Assembly: GCF_000005505.3 (NCBI RefSeq)
Contig: NC_016131.3
Location: forward strand, 21,845,501-21,909,500
Reading direction: 5' to 3'
DNA: 64,000 bases
DNA from: Brachypodium distachyon
Taxonomy: Eukaryota; Streptophyta; Magnoliopsida; Poales; Poaceae
A program made the translations under genes and the position numbers. Below, one piece after another: positions 41,664 through 54,949 of the stretch. Below the pieces are notes generated by a model, which did no database searches, was not told the DNA's origin, and worked only from the letters and a program-made list of their open reading frames with translations. Within the stretch, counting starts at the first letter, position 1. Every line of letters starts with the position of its first letter.

Positions 41664-44600
41664 ATGTCTTCGGCTCCTCTCCTCGAGCGCGACGGCGAGG
41701 CCCCAGCTGCGCCTGCGCGGCGTCCATGGCTGCGTCGCCTGATCGACACGGAGGAGGCGTGGGCGCAGCTGCAGTTCGCGGTGCCCATGGTGCTCACCAA
41801 CATGGCCTACTACGCCATCCCGCTCGTCTCCGTCATGTTCTCCGGCCACCTCGGCAACGTCCACCTCGCCGGCGCCACGCTCGCCAACTCATGGGCTACC
41901 GTTACCGGATACGCCTTCGTCGTACGTATACCTCTCTACTCTATCTACTCTTTGCCCGCTCCATTCATCGATCCAATCGTATATTAATTGCACCCGGCCC
42001 TGCGTAGTTATATAACTCTGCTGCGTTGGTGCCGTGATCGCAACCCACGTGCTTGCCGGTCATAGTGATAGGAGTATCTCCTCTGTCGCATTAGCTTAGT
42101 AAGCGTCGTAATGGCGGTCATAGCATCGATCTGGCAGTAGTTTATGAGCTCATGAGCTAATTGCTTGATGCGAGTCAGATGGGGGGTAATTTAACTCAAT
42201 GCTCGTGCTAGATGCCGGCGTTGACCTTCAGGTACACACTTGGGCTCTGGTTCTACACTGCTCCATCCGTCCAGTCTTATCATCTACAGTACAAACCAAT
42301 AATGTGTAGTTTGTTTACCTTAGAAATTATACGATATTAATGAAATTGTATTCATTTTTTTTCTTTCAAAATGATATATTTTTTATGTCATATAGTCCCT
42401 CCGTTCTATATTAAGTGATGAAATATTACATATATGTAGACATATTTTAGTATATACATACGTTCATATTTAGACAAATTTGAGTAATTTAATATGAAGG
42501 AAGGGAGTATATAGTATCTAACATCGGTCTCACTGAAAGTTAAATCTCAAAATAAGTTCGCCCTCTAAAAATAGACAGAGTGAGTAGCTTGTTCGTTGTT
42601 AGGATGGGTGCAATGAAAATAAGTTTAGCCACTGTTAAATTCGTATGTTTTGGTCTGCAAAAATACTTATGCAGCGGTTATAGTAGGTCTCGTGTTCAAA
42701 TACAATAATTTTCTTGCTATAAAATTAACCAGAAAAATAAGGGCTGCACATGTGTGAAACACATGGACGCGCGGCTGACTAGTATTGTGGCCTATATGGC
42801 CATCAACACACCACGTTATGCAACCCCCACACTATAAAGTTGTTTCCGGAAGAGGTAAGAAAGATTTTTCTTAAATTATAAACGTCCTTGTTGCTACTCC
42901 TTCCATCCGGATTTGTAAGGCCTATGGAAAATTTATGCCAAACATTTGACCATCATAATATCTAGTACATCATGTATATAAAAGTTATACTATTGCAAAG
43001 TGTTTCTCAATACGAATCCAACAATATTATTTTTTTGTCACAATAATCTCACACTACTAATGTAATTTTCTGTCAAAATTTGGCATAAAATTACGCGTAG
43101 GTCTTACAAACCCGAACGGAGGGAGTACAAGTCAACAGTTATGAACGCCCTATTTGTGGTCGAAGATTAGAGTTGTACGTTTCACGAAGTAGAGTTCACA
43201 ACTTTGACTAAATTTAGGCTTAATTTGCGGCCGAGGTAACTTGTTATTCCCACTTTACCTTACATCAATCCACTGTAAAAAAAAAACACAAAAGCAAATT
43301 GGTTCCAAGCAGTAAAATAGCGAAAATCTGGTCCACTGGATCATTGCAAAATTTTTGTAAAATCCAATGTGATGTTAACAACTTCCAAATTGGTAAGGTG
43401 AATAAGCTACATATATAGGAGGTTGTTAGTAGTAGAACGACGTTACGTTATGTTGTCTCTTTTCCTTTTAAAATTAAGCTAGTTGACACATGCGCTTGGC
43501 CGCAAGCAGGCCCGCGATTCGCTCGCGAGACCTCTGTAGGGTCTCGATTGTTACTTTGCGCCTACGGTCGCTAGCTTCTTGTGTGCTCGATCTCTCTTCT
43601 CCCGCCGATCCGAGCTGGACTGGACAGAGCGGTAGGTGGATCGGGGCCGTCGAATGAGACCAGCTGTGGATGCGATCTGATCACTGAAATCTGATCATAT
43701 GGCAGCATCTTTTTGGCATAGCAGCAATGGCACAGATCTCAAATCTGGCACCCGAGTAATTGTGACGAAGGAGGAGCTAGTCCTCATCAGAAATTAAGAA
43801 TAAGCAAAGATTGCTGTCGCTGCGGACGCGGCCGTGCTGGATCGTCGTGGCAAGCCACTACTCCCTCCGTTCGAAAACACAACTCATATAAATTTGTGCA
43901 CTTAGATCAAAACAGTTCTTGTTTCTAGTGCCTGACCATTCATATTGGATTAATAGTAAATGAATGTGAGTAGTTATTGGTTGGGTGCGGATTTCAAGAA
44001 AAAAATGAGGTGTGTTCTGAAACAAATGAGAAAAATTTATATGAGTTGTGTTTTGAAACGGAGAGAGTAGCAGTGAGGCGAAGCCTTGAATCGGATTGAC
44101 AAAACGATCAAGGAGGAAATAGTCTCGGTGGGCCTTCCTAAAATATCTCTGGAGATATGTGACAAAATAGGAAATTTGATCTATGCCCAGGTGCAAGGTC
44201 TGCAAGATACTACTACTCCGCTTAGCTTTGAAATCATTGGTTGGTACGCAGCTTGAATCAGTCACGACTCACCTACCCCTTGATGGCTTGATATAGATAA
44301 GCATTGTTTATCAGTACTTAATTTCGATAAAATCATTGGAAGTAGTACGTCCATCGGTAACCTAGCTAGCTAGTTGCATAACATATCGTTTTCAGATGCC
44401 GTATGTATAACGTATCGATCCATGTGGTGTATTGGAGTCATGCATGGCCAATATATGGTCCTGTGCTCATATGCATGAACTCTCGAGATTTCGGATCCAT
44501 TATTTTATCAGCACATGTCTGCATGATCGTCGGATCTTGTCTTCTATCAGCACATCGGTTTATTTCTGATCGAGACGCGCATCACGCTTACAGAACTATG

Positions 44601-47600
44601 GCTCACACATTTGTGTCTGCCTGGACCGTTCGATACCAGATGTAGTAGTCGTTCTAGATCATCACGGTTGAAAAAGAAAACATTTTCTGCCGGATGGGGG
44701 GACAGTCGGCAAGCTGCAGGGGCACTACTAGCCACCAACTGCGTCGCACAGGCGTATCCTAAAACCCATCTAAAATTTGGCTAGTCAGCAGCAAATGAGT
44801 AATATGCTGTGACAGACGACGTTGGTGGCTAGTAAATGAGCGATGCTCCTTGGGGTTTTTTTTTATTTGGAAAAGATGCTCCTTGGTTTGGAGTACTATA
44901 TCCCTGTCGTGCTTTATCACATCACCAAACGCCCAGCCCTCGAGGAACACGTGTGGGACACATGGTCCTTTTTTCCTTTGCGAGACGCCGAGACACCACG
45001 TGAGATCTTCAGAAGCTCGTACGGCTCCACGGGCCAGTTTTTACCAGCAGGCAGCAGCTGTTTGCAGAGGAGATAGCGTCCAGTTTCCACTTGTGCGGAC
45101 GTAGGCCCTATGTGGACGTGGACGGTGGACCGATTTTGGTGAGAGATGATTGTTCCAGATAAATCGTTACAGGACGGCACACTGGAAATACAGTATTTCC
45201 GATCAACTAGACACGTCGCTATTTATTGATCAAAGTTAAATCTCATAAGAGTTTGTATCAAAACAGACCCCTCTATGTCTTTAAGAATGAGTATGACAAA
45301 ATAAATATAAGAACTTTTAGAATTTTAATAAATACCCATAACTCCAAACCAAGGAGTAACAAAAGAACTCGCTATTCTTAATCTTAGCAAAACTATATAT
45401 GTATCCTGGCCAACATGTCATACTCACAGTTGTTGTTGTTGTTTTTGGCTAAAGTTTGAGGTTGTCAGCTTGAGCGACTTGTTGAGTCGATAGGCAATTG
45501 TATCTTTACACTCTTATTTTTATTTTAGATGTTTTGCCAAATTGAGTTCAAATTTTAATAAAAGGGCCATGAATCAATTTGTGATTTTCTTGCATCATTT
45601 TTTTTCAGAAAACTTTAAAAGTTTAAGATTAATTTGGGGGAAATGTCTCATTTGAGTTTCACATCTTAGACAGCTAGAACAATTGAGCTCAAACATTCAC
45701 ATTAGGATTTTGAAGCCATTTATAATTTTGTTGTGCAAATTTGAATATCTAGAAAAACTTATAAATTTCAGGTTCAGATTTGGTCAAATCAACTCATTTG
45801 AATTTTAAATCTCAAACAGCAGGACAAAGTGAGCTCGAATTTTAACAGTAGAATAATAAAGATGATGTATGTAATTTTCTATGCAAATGGATGTTTTCTA
45901 GAAAATTTGGTATTTCAGCTGCAAATTTGGACCGAACATATTTTATTTGAATATTAAAGCTCAAACGTCCAAGGAAATTGAGCTCAGATTTTAATAAGAT
46001 CTAGTTGTCTAAATAATTCACCATATACATGAGCCTTAAACCACTTGGACATGTCCATCAAATATACTTAGTCGTCAATACTTGACATGTAAAAATACGA
46101 TCTTAAATGGTGCTTTTATAGATAGCCATGTTAAATGGACAAAAGGTGGACCCAAATTATACGAACGCACACCAAGTTTAGCATTGTATTTCAGCTGAAA
46201 GTAGTGCCACATTCGTTCTGTTCCAAGTTTATAAAATAAAAGAAAAATGTATATTTCTGTCCCTCAACTGGCACCAAATTAAAGTATAGAAATGGTCATC
46301 GTATACATTTGGCTCCTTAATCGGCAAAACCATGAATACTTTTGGTCCCTCTCTAGACTTGAGCGTTTTTGACTCCACGTGGAGCGGTTTTTCCCCGGAA
46401 TTTTTCACATCAGCTGCCTCGATGACGTTAATTTTCTACTATAAATGGTCTGTGAACTCGACATTGTATACATTTGGTGACTCAACTATGCATCTGGCAT
46501 CCCACGTGGAAATTCTAATGAAAAATTGTGCCACTTGCACTCGAAACCATCCAAAACCAGGATCAGGGACTAAAAGTATCCAGGTTTGCCAATTGAGAAA
46601 TCAAATATACACGATTTTGAATTGATGGACCATTTCTAAACTTTGCTTCCAATTGAGCCACCAAAAATATACTTTTCCCTAAAATAAAGCATAGTAAAAT
46701 AATATTTGACGGTGCATTATTCTATATTTATACTCTCCAGTAGATCATATTATTCCTCAGAAACAAAGATCATACTCCTTATATGTTGCTAAGTTGATAA
46801 AGTAATTATTTGTTAAAGCCTTTAAAAAAATGATGTACGTTTTACATTTTGGAACAGAGCAATAGACAGTATTTGTTTATTTTTGGGTGGAAAAACAGGT
46901 AGTGTTATATCACCATATGATCTGAAGTTCTGAACGATGCTGAATTGAACTCCCTCCTCCGATCCATAAAAAATCTGTACTTACTTAGTACAGATTTTTT
47001 ACTATCGGAGGGAGTACGTCCCTAGTGCAAACGCAATGTAAACGCTGCAGTACTGTAATTCACTTGCACTAACGAACGATCAACGTGTCTCTTGTAGACC
47101 GGCATGAGCGGCGCCCTGGAGACGCTGTGCGGGCAGGCCTACGGCGCCCGTCTGTACCGCATGCTGGGACTGTACCTGCAGTCGTCGCTCATCATGTCCG
47201 CCGTGGTGTCCGTGGTCATCTCCGTCCTGTGGTGCTTCACGGAGCCGCTGCTCCTGCTCCTGCACCAGGAACCCGACGTGGCCCGCGCCGCGGCGGTGTT
47301 CGTCGCCCACCAGATCCCGGGCCTCTTCGCCTACTCCTTCCTGCAGTGCCTGCTGCGGTACCTCCAGACGCAGTCCGTCGTGGTGCCGCTCGTGGTCTGC
47401 TCGATGGTGCCCTTCTTGCTCCACGTCGGCCTCAACTACCTGCTTGTGAACGTCCTCGGCCTGGGCCTCGCCGGCGCCTCCTCCGCCATCTCGGCCACGT
47501 TCTGGGTCTCGTGCCTCATGCTGCTCGCCTACGTGGTTTGGTCCGACGAGTTCGGCGAGACGTGGAAGGGCTTCTCCGCCGACGCGTTTACGTACGTGCT

Positions 47601-48728
47601 GCCCACCATCAAGCTCGCCATGCCCTCCGCCATCATGGTCTGGTCAGTACACATGCATACCAATTGAATCTATCACACGGACACAACGTTGTCTGATGTC
47701 TCCCCTGATTGATTTGGATATATAGATGTAATTTTGCTGACATTTGTATTGCGTGCAGCTTGGAGTACTGGGCGATTGAGTTCTTGGTTCTGCTCGCCGG
47801 CTTGCTGCCGAATTCCACAGTGAGCACGTCGTTGATTGCCATGTGGTACGTACCTCGATCTGGAGTCTGGACAGAACAAACTTCAGAAAAGTTAACTGTT
47901 CCATTAATTGCATCATTTCGTACGTACTGCATCGTTCTGAAACAACCCGGCCTGATGTATTAACTTCTGATTTCTGAATGCAGCGCGAGCACGCAGGCCA
48001 TTGCGTACATGATCACCTACGGGTTCAGTGCTGCTGTGAGGTACGGCACTGCGCTGCCGAGTTTCAGAGTCCGGCGCTGTCAGTGTCACTTCTTATTTTC
48101 CCTTATGCTTCTTAATTAACGTTGCGTTGCTTGCATATTTTACAGCACCCGCGTGTCGAATGAGGTCGGGGCAGGGAACGTGGACGGGGCGAAGAACGCG
48201 GTGGTGGTCACGATGAAGCTGTCGGTGTTCCTGGCCCTCTCCTTCATCCTTCTGCTGGCCTTCGGCCACAACCTCTGGGCGAACCTCTTCAGCAGCAGCG
48301 CAGTGATCATTGCAGAGTTCGCGACCATCACGCCGCTCATGATGATCTCCATCGTGCTCGACTCCACGCAGGGCGTCCTGTCAGGGGTGGCCAGGGGCTG
48401 CGGGTGGCAGCATCTGGCGGCCATGACCAACCTGGTGGCGTTCTACGTCGTCGGGATGCCGCTGGCCATCCTCTTCGCCTTCAAACTGAACTTCTACACC
48501 AAGGTAATAAAATCTCTCTGCGTTGCGTCGCCGTTGTGCGGCACAACATGAACTGAAGATTTCGGTGCAGTGATTTTTTTGTTTTTTTGTTTTTTGCAGG
48601 GCTTGTGGGCTGGTATGATCTGCGGGCTTGCGTGCCAGGCCACCGCGCTGGTGGTGATCACCATCCGCACGAAATGGTCCAAGATGGTGGACGCGATGCA
48701 GCTACAGAAGGCCAGCTACGTGGCTTGA
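41664..48728 (+). CDS. MATE efflux carrier (DETOXIFICATION family), MATE-A, 477 aa, six exons
   Basis: Multidrug and toxic compound extrusion transporter, an integral membrane proton/cation antiporter of about 12 helices that moves organic compounds out of the cytosol. Exons: 41664-41921, 47098-47642, 47759-47845, 47984-48040, 48146-48503, 48600-48728; all introns are GT-AG and phases agree (0,2,2,2,0), total 1434 bases. Exon 1 has a short variable N-terminus, then [20 protein letters not shown] (helix 1). Exon 2 opens with the family motif [17 protein letters not shown] (residues 87-103). STRVSNEVGAGN (316-327) is the second family motif. It resembles the plant DTX16/18-type clade; substrate unknown. 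Intron 1 is 5176 bases and holds several MITEs. An intron present in MATE-B after 'GVLSG' is absent here. Length is normal and the frame intact. Confidence 0.94.
42395..42507. mobile_element. Stowaway-type MITE in MATE-A intron 1
   Basis: gtccctccgttctatattaag mirrored by ttaatatgaaggaagggag, TA flanks; same subfamily as the copies at 7162 and 25741. Confidence 0.8.
42897..43125. mobile_element. Stowaway-type MITE, 229 bp, MATE-A intron 1
   Basis: ctccttccatccggatttgtaag mirrored by cttacaaacccgaacggagggag, with TA on both sides. Confidence 0.8.
43861..44067. mobile_element. Stowaway-type MITE, 207 bp, MATE-A intron 1
   Basis: ctccctccgttcgaaaacacaac mirrored by gttgtgttttgaaacggagagag, TA on both sides. 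Confidence 0.85.
46242..46680. mobile_element. MULE-type MITE, about 439 bp, MATE-A intron 1
   Basis: Left end gaaaaatgtatatttctgtcc is mirrored by the right end (reverse complement gggaaaagtatatttttggtgg). Flanks aaaataaaa (46233-46241) and aaaataaag (46681-46689) agree at 8 of 9 bases. Related to the element at 53728. Confidence 0.75.
46950..47014. mobile_element. 65-bp hairpin MITE just before MATE-A exon 2
   Basis: ctccctcctccgatccat...aaaaaatctgta pairs with tacagattttttactatcgg...agggag, a near-perfect hairpin whose end is 83 bases before the exon 2 acceptor. Confidence 0.8.
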
Positions 48729-49955
48729 TCGATACATACGTGCTTCCTGTGTTAGTTCAAGATGTAATTCGCGATCAGAGGGTGGCTGTGCGCCTGTGTA
48801 GCAACGTTGGGTTTTTGTGAGATGGCCGGAGCGTGGGTTGATATTTTTTTTGATCGGGGTTGATTAATTGAACTGATGTTAAGCATTGTCGATCGCAGTG
48901 AGTTTTGACTCGGCTCTCTCTGTCTTTTACGAAACGGTCAACGTGCTTACCGTGTCGTGTGAGCAACTGAGCATCACAACTATCGCGATGGGAAGAGCGA
49001 GGGGGATTGATCTGCGGGTCATAAAGATTGTCTTGTGTTTATTGGAGCAGATGACAGGCATTATTGCCCAGCTTTGTAAACCAAGTCCAACGGTCAGGTC
49101 AGCGAGTAAACTTAAGTGTCTAAAAAATCAACATACGTACAGTGCAACAAGGAATGACCCTAGTAAAAGTAACGGATTTGCTATTGCTCAGCCGCCTGAG
49201 AAATAAGTATTTCTCAGTCGACGCTAAGGACCGTTGGATTCAGCTTTGAGATTAGTGTTGTTTGTTGTGTTCTATTGTGTCTCTGTTAACAGGCCTTGTG
49301 GCTTGCGGGCCGTTTTTCTGTTTGTGGGCCTTACAGGCCTTGTGCCTTGTGGTCTGTTTTCTGTTCCGCCTGAGCAGGCCCTTCTTTGGGCCTGTTAAGT
49401 TATTTTTCTATTTTATCATCCTGGAAATTGCACATCATGGCCTGGGTATACAAAAAACACGTCGCTGCCTATATAAAAAATCTCGTGAGCTGAAGTCATT
49501 GCTAGCCTTTTCTTTTTCATTTCTTGTTAAGTCATTTTGTATTGTTTCTGAATGTTACAAAAAAAATTGTGTGTGTATCATTTTTTAATACTTTTATGGT
49601 CGCGATGGAAAAATGTGAAAGTGTATCATTTACAAATTGTGCATGGCAAACTTTATGACAAAAAACTCATTTTGGGAGATTTGCCATGGGACTAAATTAA
49701 CATTCCCAAAGTCTAAGATTGTACGCAATTATTTTGTGGATCCATTTATAGCTCAGTCGATTCAGAAATTATCGGTTCTCAACAGATGAGCATGTCCGTG
49801 AATCCCCCAATCGATCCTGCTTTAGCTGGTGACCGGTCGACCTCCTCCTCGTGGTTTCTTGTCGTATGGCTAGGATTAGGGCCTATGGGCTGGCCTCACT
49901 CTCGGCTTTTGTTTGTATGTGTTAAAGATGTCTTCTAATGAAAAAAAAAACACCA
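48729..49955. other. MATE-A 3' flank
   Basis: The first about 120 bases (gatgtaattcgcgatcagag..., ttttgtgagat...gcgtggg) match the MATE-B 3' flank at 63200-63295, so they are probably 3' UTR and part of the duplicated unit. The rest holds no recognisable gene. Confidence 0.55.
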
Positions 49956-49989
49956 TAGTTGCAACTGTAATTTTTCAAATTGCACCCAT

Positions 49990-51330
49990 AATTTAGTTTT
50001 CATGTACGACCGGCACAACATGTGTCTGAATGCGCAACTTAGGATGATCCAAGAGAGACGAGTTGCACACCATGTATCAATATGTGCAATCAAAGGATTT
50101 TTTAAGTTTTTGCGTTGACGAGTTGACTTTTTTAGATTTCGCGTATGACTTGCAAATCATGTGTCTGCATGCGCAACTTAGGGTGGTCCAAAAGAGCCGA
50201 GTTACACACCATGTATCAATATGCGCAACTTAGCAAATGATTTTTAGGTTTTTGTGTTGACGAGTTAACCTTTTTTAGTTTTCATGTACGGTTTGCAAAT
50301 CATGTGTCTGCATGCGCAACTTAGGATGTTAAAAGAGAGGCGAGTTGCACACCATGTATCTTAGCAAAGGATTTTTAGGTTTTGTGTTGAGGAGTTGACT
50401 CTTTTAGTTTTCATGCACGGCTTGCAAATCATGTGTCTGCATGCGCAACTTAGGATGGTACAAGAGAGGCGAGTTGCACACCATGTATCAATATGTGCAA
50501 CTTAGCAAAGGATTTTTAGGTTTTTGTGTTGACGAGTTGACCTTTTTTAATTTTCATGTATGACTTGCACACCATTTGTCTGCATGCGCAACTTAGGATG
50601 GTCCAAAGGAGACGAGTTACACATCATGTATCACTATGTGCAACTTAGCAAAGGATTTTTAGGTTTTTGTGCTAATGAGTTGAAATTTTTTAGTTTTCAT
50701 GTACGTACGACTTGCACAACATTTGTCTGCATGCGCAACTTAGGATGATCCAAGGGAGCCGAGTTGAAACCATGAATCAATATGTGCAACTTAGCAAAGG
50801 ATTTTTAGGTTTTTTGTTGACGAGTTGACTTTTTTAGTTTTCATGTACGACTTGCACATCATGTGTCTGCATGCGCAACTTAGGATGGTCCAAGAGAGGC
50901 GAGTTGCACACCATGTATCATTATGTACAACTTAGCAAAAGATTTTAGGTTTTTGTGTTGACGAGTTGCACACCATGTCTCATCATGTGCAACTTAGCGG
51001 GTTTGAATTTTCTTTTTTAGTTCCATGTACATTTTGCATATCACGTGTTCGCATGTGCAACTTATTGTTCAAAGAGAGACAAGTTGTGTAAGAGAACTAA
51101 CGAGACACACAAATTTCTGAATCCATGAGCAAGTGGCACATCATGTTGTGTTATGCGCAACTTTTTTTTGGAGTTACGATATACGACTTGCACATTATGT
51201 TTTCGGTTGTGCAAGTTAGTAGGGTTTTTTGTTCGAGAGTTGACTTTGCGCACCTTGTATCAGTATATGCAGTTTAGCAAAGGATTTTCAGTGTTTTTCT
51301 TGTTGGAGAGTTAACTTGCACACCATTTCT
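49990..51330. repeat. Tandem array, period about 141 bp, seven clear plus degenerate copies
   Basis: The landmark tgtctgcatgcgcaacttag recurs near 50024, 50163, 50306, 50435, 50577, 50725 and 50865 (spacing 129-148). Each unit also has a second, related half: gagttgcacaccatgtatca then atgtgcaacttagc, and closes with ggatttttaggtttttgtg. Copies decay after 51000. It is intergenic, between the two MATE genes, and non-coding. Confidence 0.85.
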
Positions 51331-51339
51331 CATCATGCG

Positions 51340-53700
51340 TAACTTAGTATGGTTTCCATTTTCAATGTTTTTTGTTTTAATGTGATGTGAATTTTTTATG
51401 TGATTTTTAGTTAATTTATAAAGAGAGGTAAGTTGCACATTATTACTACGGTGTTATTTTTTTAGTTTTGTTTCACCCCCAATGGCGATTGTTATGTAAA
51501 TCACGGTTTTTTTTTCATGTGCACGCCACAAAATTCTAGATGTTGAGATAGGTCTAATAAGTTGAAGAAGGAAATTCAATTTCAACATATTTTTGAATTC
51601 GGTAGAATTGGATCTAATTTCATATTTTCTCTTTAATTTTTTTTTTTACTTTAATTCGGGCTATGGGTTTTCCCCCTGGCTAGCCCACCTAGCCCAGATC
51701 CAGTAGGAACAAAAATGAAAAACAAATAAACCTGTACAAGCCATTCCTACAAGCCCAACTAACAACCCAATAATCACAAAACCTTGTTCACACCCACAAG
51801 AAAAAAAAAACAGCAGGCCAAGCCCGTTGACTGAGAAATAAGTATTTATCAGTCAACTGAGCAATAGGCGTTCCCTAAAAGTAAATCCTACCCTAACGAA
51901 GGGCGAGTGCAAAAATCTACATTGCTAAAAACATCGTTATTTCCAACAGTTTTCATCCAATTTAACCAAAATTCGCAATCAAACTCTAAGCAAAGTGACC
52001 GAAAGTCAAAGACTTGGTATGGGTGCTCGCATTTCTCTGGATGGATTCCATGGTTTAACCGGCGTTGTGTTTTCAGTGAAAGTGATGTACCTGTCAATTA
52101 CAAGGCACATGTGTTATATGGCCAAACGTTGGCCATATCGTGCGACATTTGTGAGAAGACAAACAATTATGTGGACACATGACCACAAATTCCGAATTTC
52201 CCTAAGGTTGGGGAGCCCAATTAAAGTTTTGCACAAGGATAAGATTCTCAAGCTTGAGAACAATGTGACTGGCGGAGACAGGTCCACCTTGGACTTAGGC
52301 AAAACCCTTCATGTTTCCCTCTAGCTTAGGCTTCTTAGGTGCCTCCTCCAGCGACTAATAAAAGAAGAGGTCATGGATGGCCGCAGCACCCGATTGAACA
52401 ATGAGTTTTGGCAAACTTTGGAATTTTGCAATCTTCCATATAATTGTTTGTCTTCTCACAAATGTCGCACGATATGGCCAAACAATTCACGGAGTAATGA
52501 CCCTTTTGATCACATCATAAACAGGGGACCTTGGTAGCAAGGTCGACCACCCGCGTGTCCGTGCCTGAGGATGGAACTTTGCCTGTACCCAAAGCCACAA
52601 CCAACATAGCAGTGAGTGCTTTCCAGCAAGGCAGCGGTTACAACGACTACTTCCTGGCTTCGGCCGATTTGCTAACTCTGGTAGCAGCTGTTGGTGCTCC
52701 TTCTCAAGGAGGACCAGCCCCGTAGGTTGTTATGTTTCACTCGCCTGTTGGACGGACGTCGGGGTGACGGCCATGAGTATTATATCACCTGCGCTTTGGA
52801 CCATTTTTCTCTTTGTTACAAACTTATCATTAAGTAATGAGAGAAGATAAATTTTATCCGAGAAAAAAATGATATCTCTCCTACTTCAAAGAGTCCGCCC
52901 CTCCTTCGTTCATGGCCCCCATGCTACCCCTTCATGGTAACTTTTTACCAGCCGCCTCCTTCCTTTGCACGTGTCGCCACCACACACTCTCTCATCCCTC
53001 TGCTTGCGTTGCCGCTTTCCTCCGACTCCTCCATCTATACGCTCTGCCAAGCCCTAATCCCTCTGCGCGCGTTACCGCCACGTACACCCTCCTCCGAAAA
53101 TTCAGACACGATTTTCGGGTGAGATAGTTTGGTACCTTACTATTTTTTACCTCTTCCAATCCAAGTTTTCTGCAATCCCTTGCGAATTCCCGAACTAAGG
53201 AATGGGCCAATTAGAAGCAACCTTCCTTGTTTGTTTCAATGATCGAGGTGGCGATTTGGTCCTGTTTAGGGATTTTGATTTGCTTCTCTCACCTGTTTAT
53301 TTTTGTTTTTTATATTTTTACGGTGCTGGAACATGGGAACTGGGATGCCTGCAATGTCACGGATTTTGGCTGACTTGTAGCATTGGATTGGTTGTGTTAT
53401 TACTTATTACGAGTGATCATTTATGTTGTTTGCAGCGTAATGCCACGGTAAGATGCTGAGTATCAAAGCCTGTTTGAAAATTGATTGAAAGTGCCATTTG
53501 TAGCGGATTCTTGGTTCACGGTGAATTTTCCAATTCTTTAGAAAATGCAAGATTCCTACTGTTGTTTCTGCATTTTTTAATTTCTGAGTACCTTTTCTTA
53601 TGATTCTTTTTTTGTGATATCCTACAAGCTAAGGCAAAGAGTGGTATCAAGATGCAATTTGGCAACCTGCAGAAAGTTCCATGGGTGAAGAGGTAACTGC
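51340..53700. other. Intergenic, possible retroelement debris
   Basis: Short open frames at 51907-52320 and around 52530-52725 (ending SQGGPAP) have moderately gene-like composition but no recognised domain and no shared frame. A leader-like CT-rich block lies at about 52910-53120. I cannot name an element. Confidence 0.3.
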
Positions 53701-53727
53701 TGTAATAGCATTTGTCATTAATTTTAT

Positions 53728-54165
53728 GAGAAAAGTATATTTTTCGTCCCTTAACTTGTTGGAAAGTACGCAATTAAGTAGTCCCTCGACTTTTTTTTAT
53801 ACTCTTCATCCCTTAACTTTGAAACTAGACACCGATGGTCCCTTGCCCGTGTCAAAGCGGTATTAGTTCCATCATATCATGGTTTTGGCCTCTGAATTGT
53901 TATATTAACCCGCTAAATTAGCATCACTTTTCATTTTATCCGTCGAGTCAATTTGTTTCCGCCAAAAAAACAAAAACAAAATCTAATCCAATGTGGTATT
54001 TCGAGGTCAAAACAATGACACATCAACACTAATACCACTTCACATGGAGGAAGAGACCATTATTGTCCGGTTTCGACAATTGAGGGACGAAAAGTATACG
54101 AAAAAAAGTTAAGGGTTCATTTGTGTGCTTTTTGACAAGTTGGGGGACGAAAAATATACTTTCTC
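53728..54165. mobile_element. MULE-type MITE, 438 bp
   Basis: Left gagaaaagtatatttttcgtcc is mirrored by ggacgaaaaatatactttctc at the right. Flanks taattttat (53719-53727) and taatttcat (54166-54174) match at 8 of 9 bases, the Mutator-type target duplication length. The interior repeats gtcccttaact-type phrases in inverted order. Confidence 0.82.
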
Positions 54166-54949
54166 TAATTTCATTGGCGATATCTACGAGGACTTCTATT
54201 TTTTTCAGCAATGAGGTCCATGGATAGAGGGCTCCATTTCCTTTGTATGTGCATCCTACCATCTTGACTTAACACTGTCAGATTGTTTTAATTGAATAAG
54301 CATACGCGCTTACCAGATAAATGGTCTGGCTTTGTTTGTTGTGGATCTAAGCTTTTCACTCTCCCAACTTCCTTGATCGTTGCAAGTACTAATTGTTTAC
54401 TTGAAGAATTAAGCGTACATGATAGTGATTAACTAGAGGAAAAAAAGATAGAGAAGGAAGGAACTATAGATCGTTTTGTTTTCTTACTACAGTTCTTGGT
54501 AGCTTGTGCACTTGCGATTGTAAATTCCAATCTTTTTGATCCTGTAATATATAATAAATAGAGAAGAAAGGAATCTGGAAAGAGAACAATACATATCTTT
54601 TAATTATCCTTTTGGCATTGTTGTATGAAAAATAAACTGTTTCATTGTAAACTTAGCAGGAACAATTTCAGTGTGAATGTAATGATAGAAGTATCTGAAC
54701 TATAATTCCATATGATCTGTTTCAATGTAAACTTAGAAGGAAAAATATTCCGTCCCACTTTACTCTCTATGCGTCGGTGAGCCATTGATGAGGACATCCC
54801 AACCAATGCTACAACCACAACACATACACCTCTAGTACCGGATATACACGGACCAATTACTAAGGCCCATGCACGCCAACTGAATTATCGGGTATTTTTG
54901 TTTCTTGTTATACTATGGGTAATCTAAATGAGAATATGATGCTGACTAA

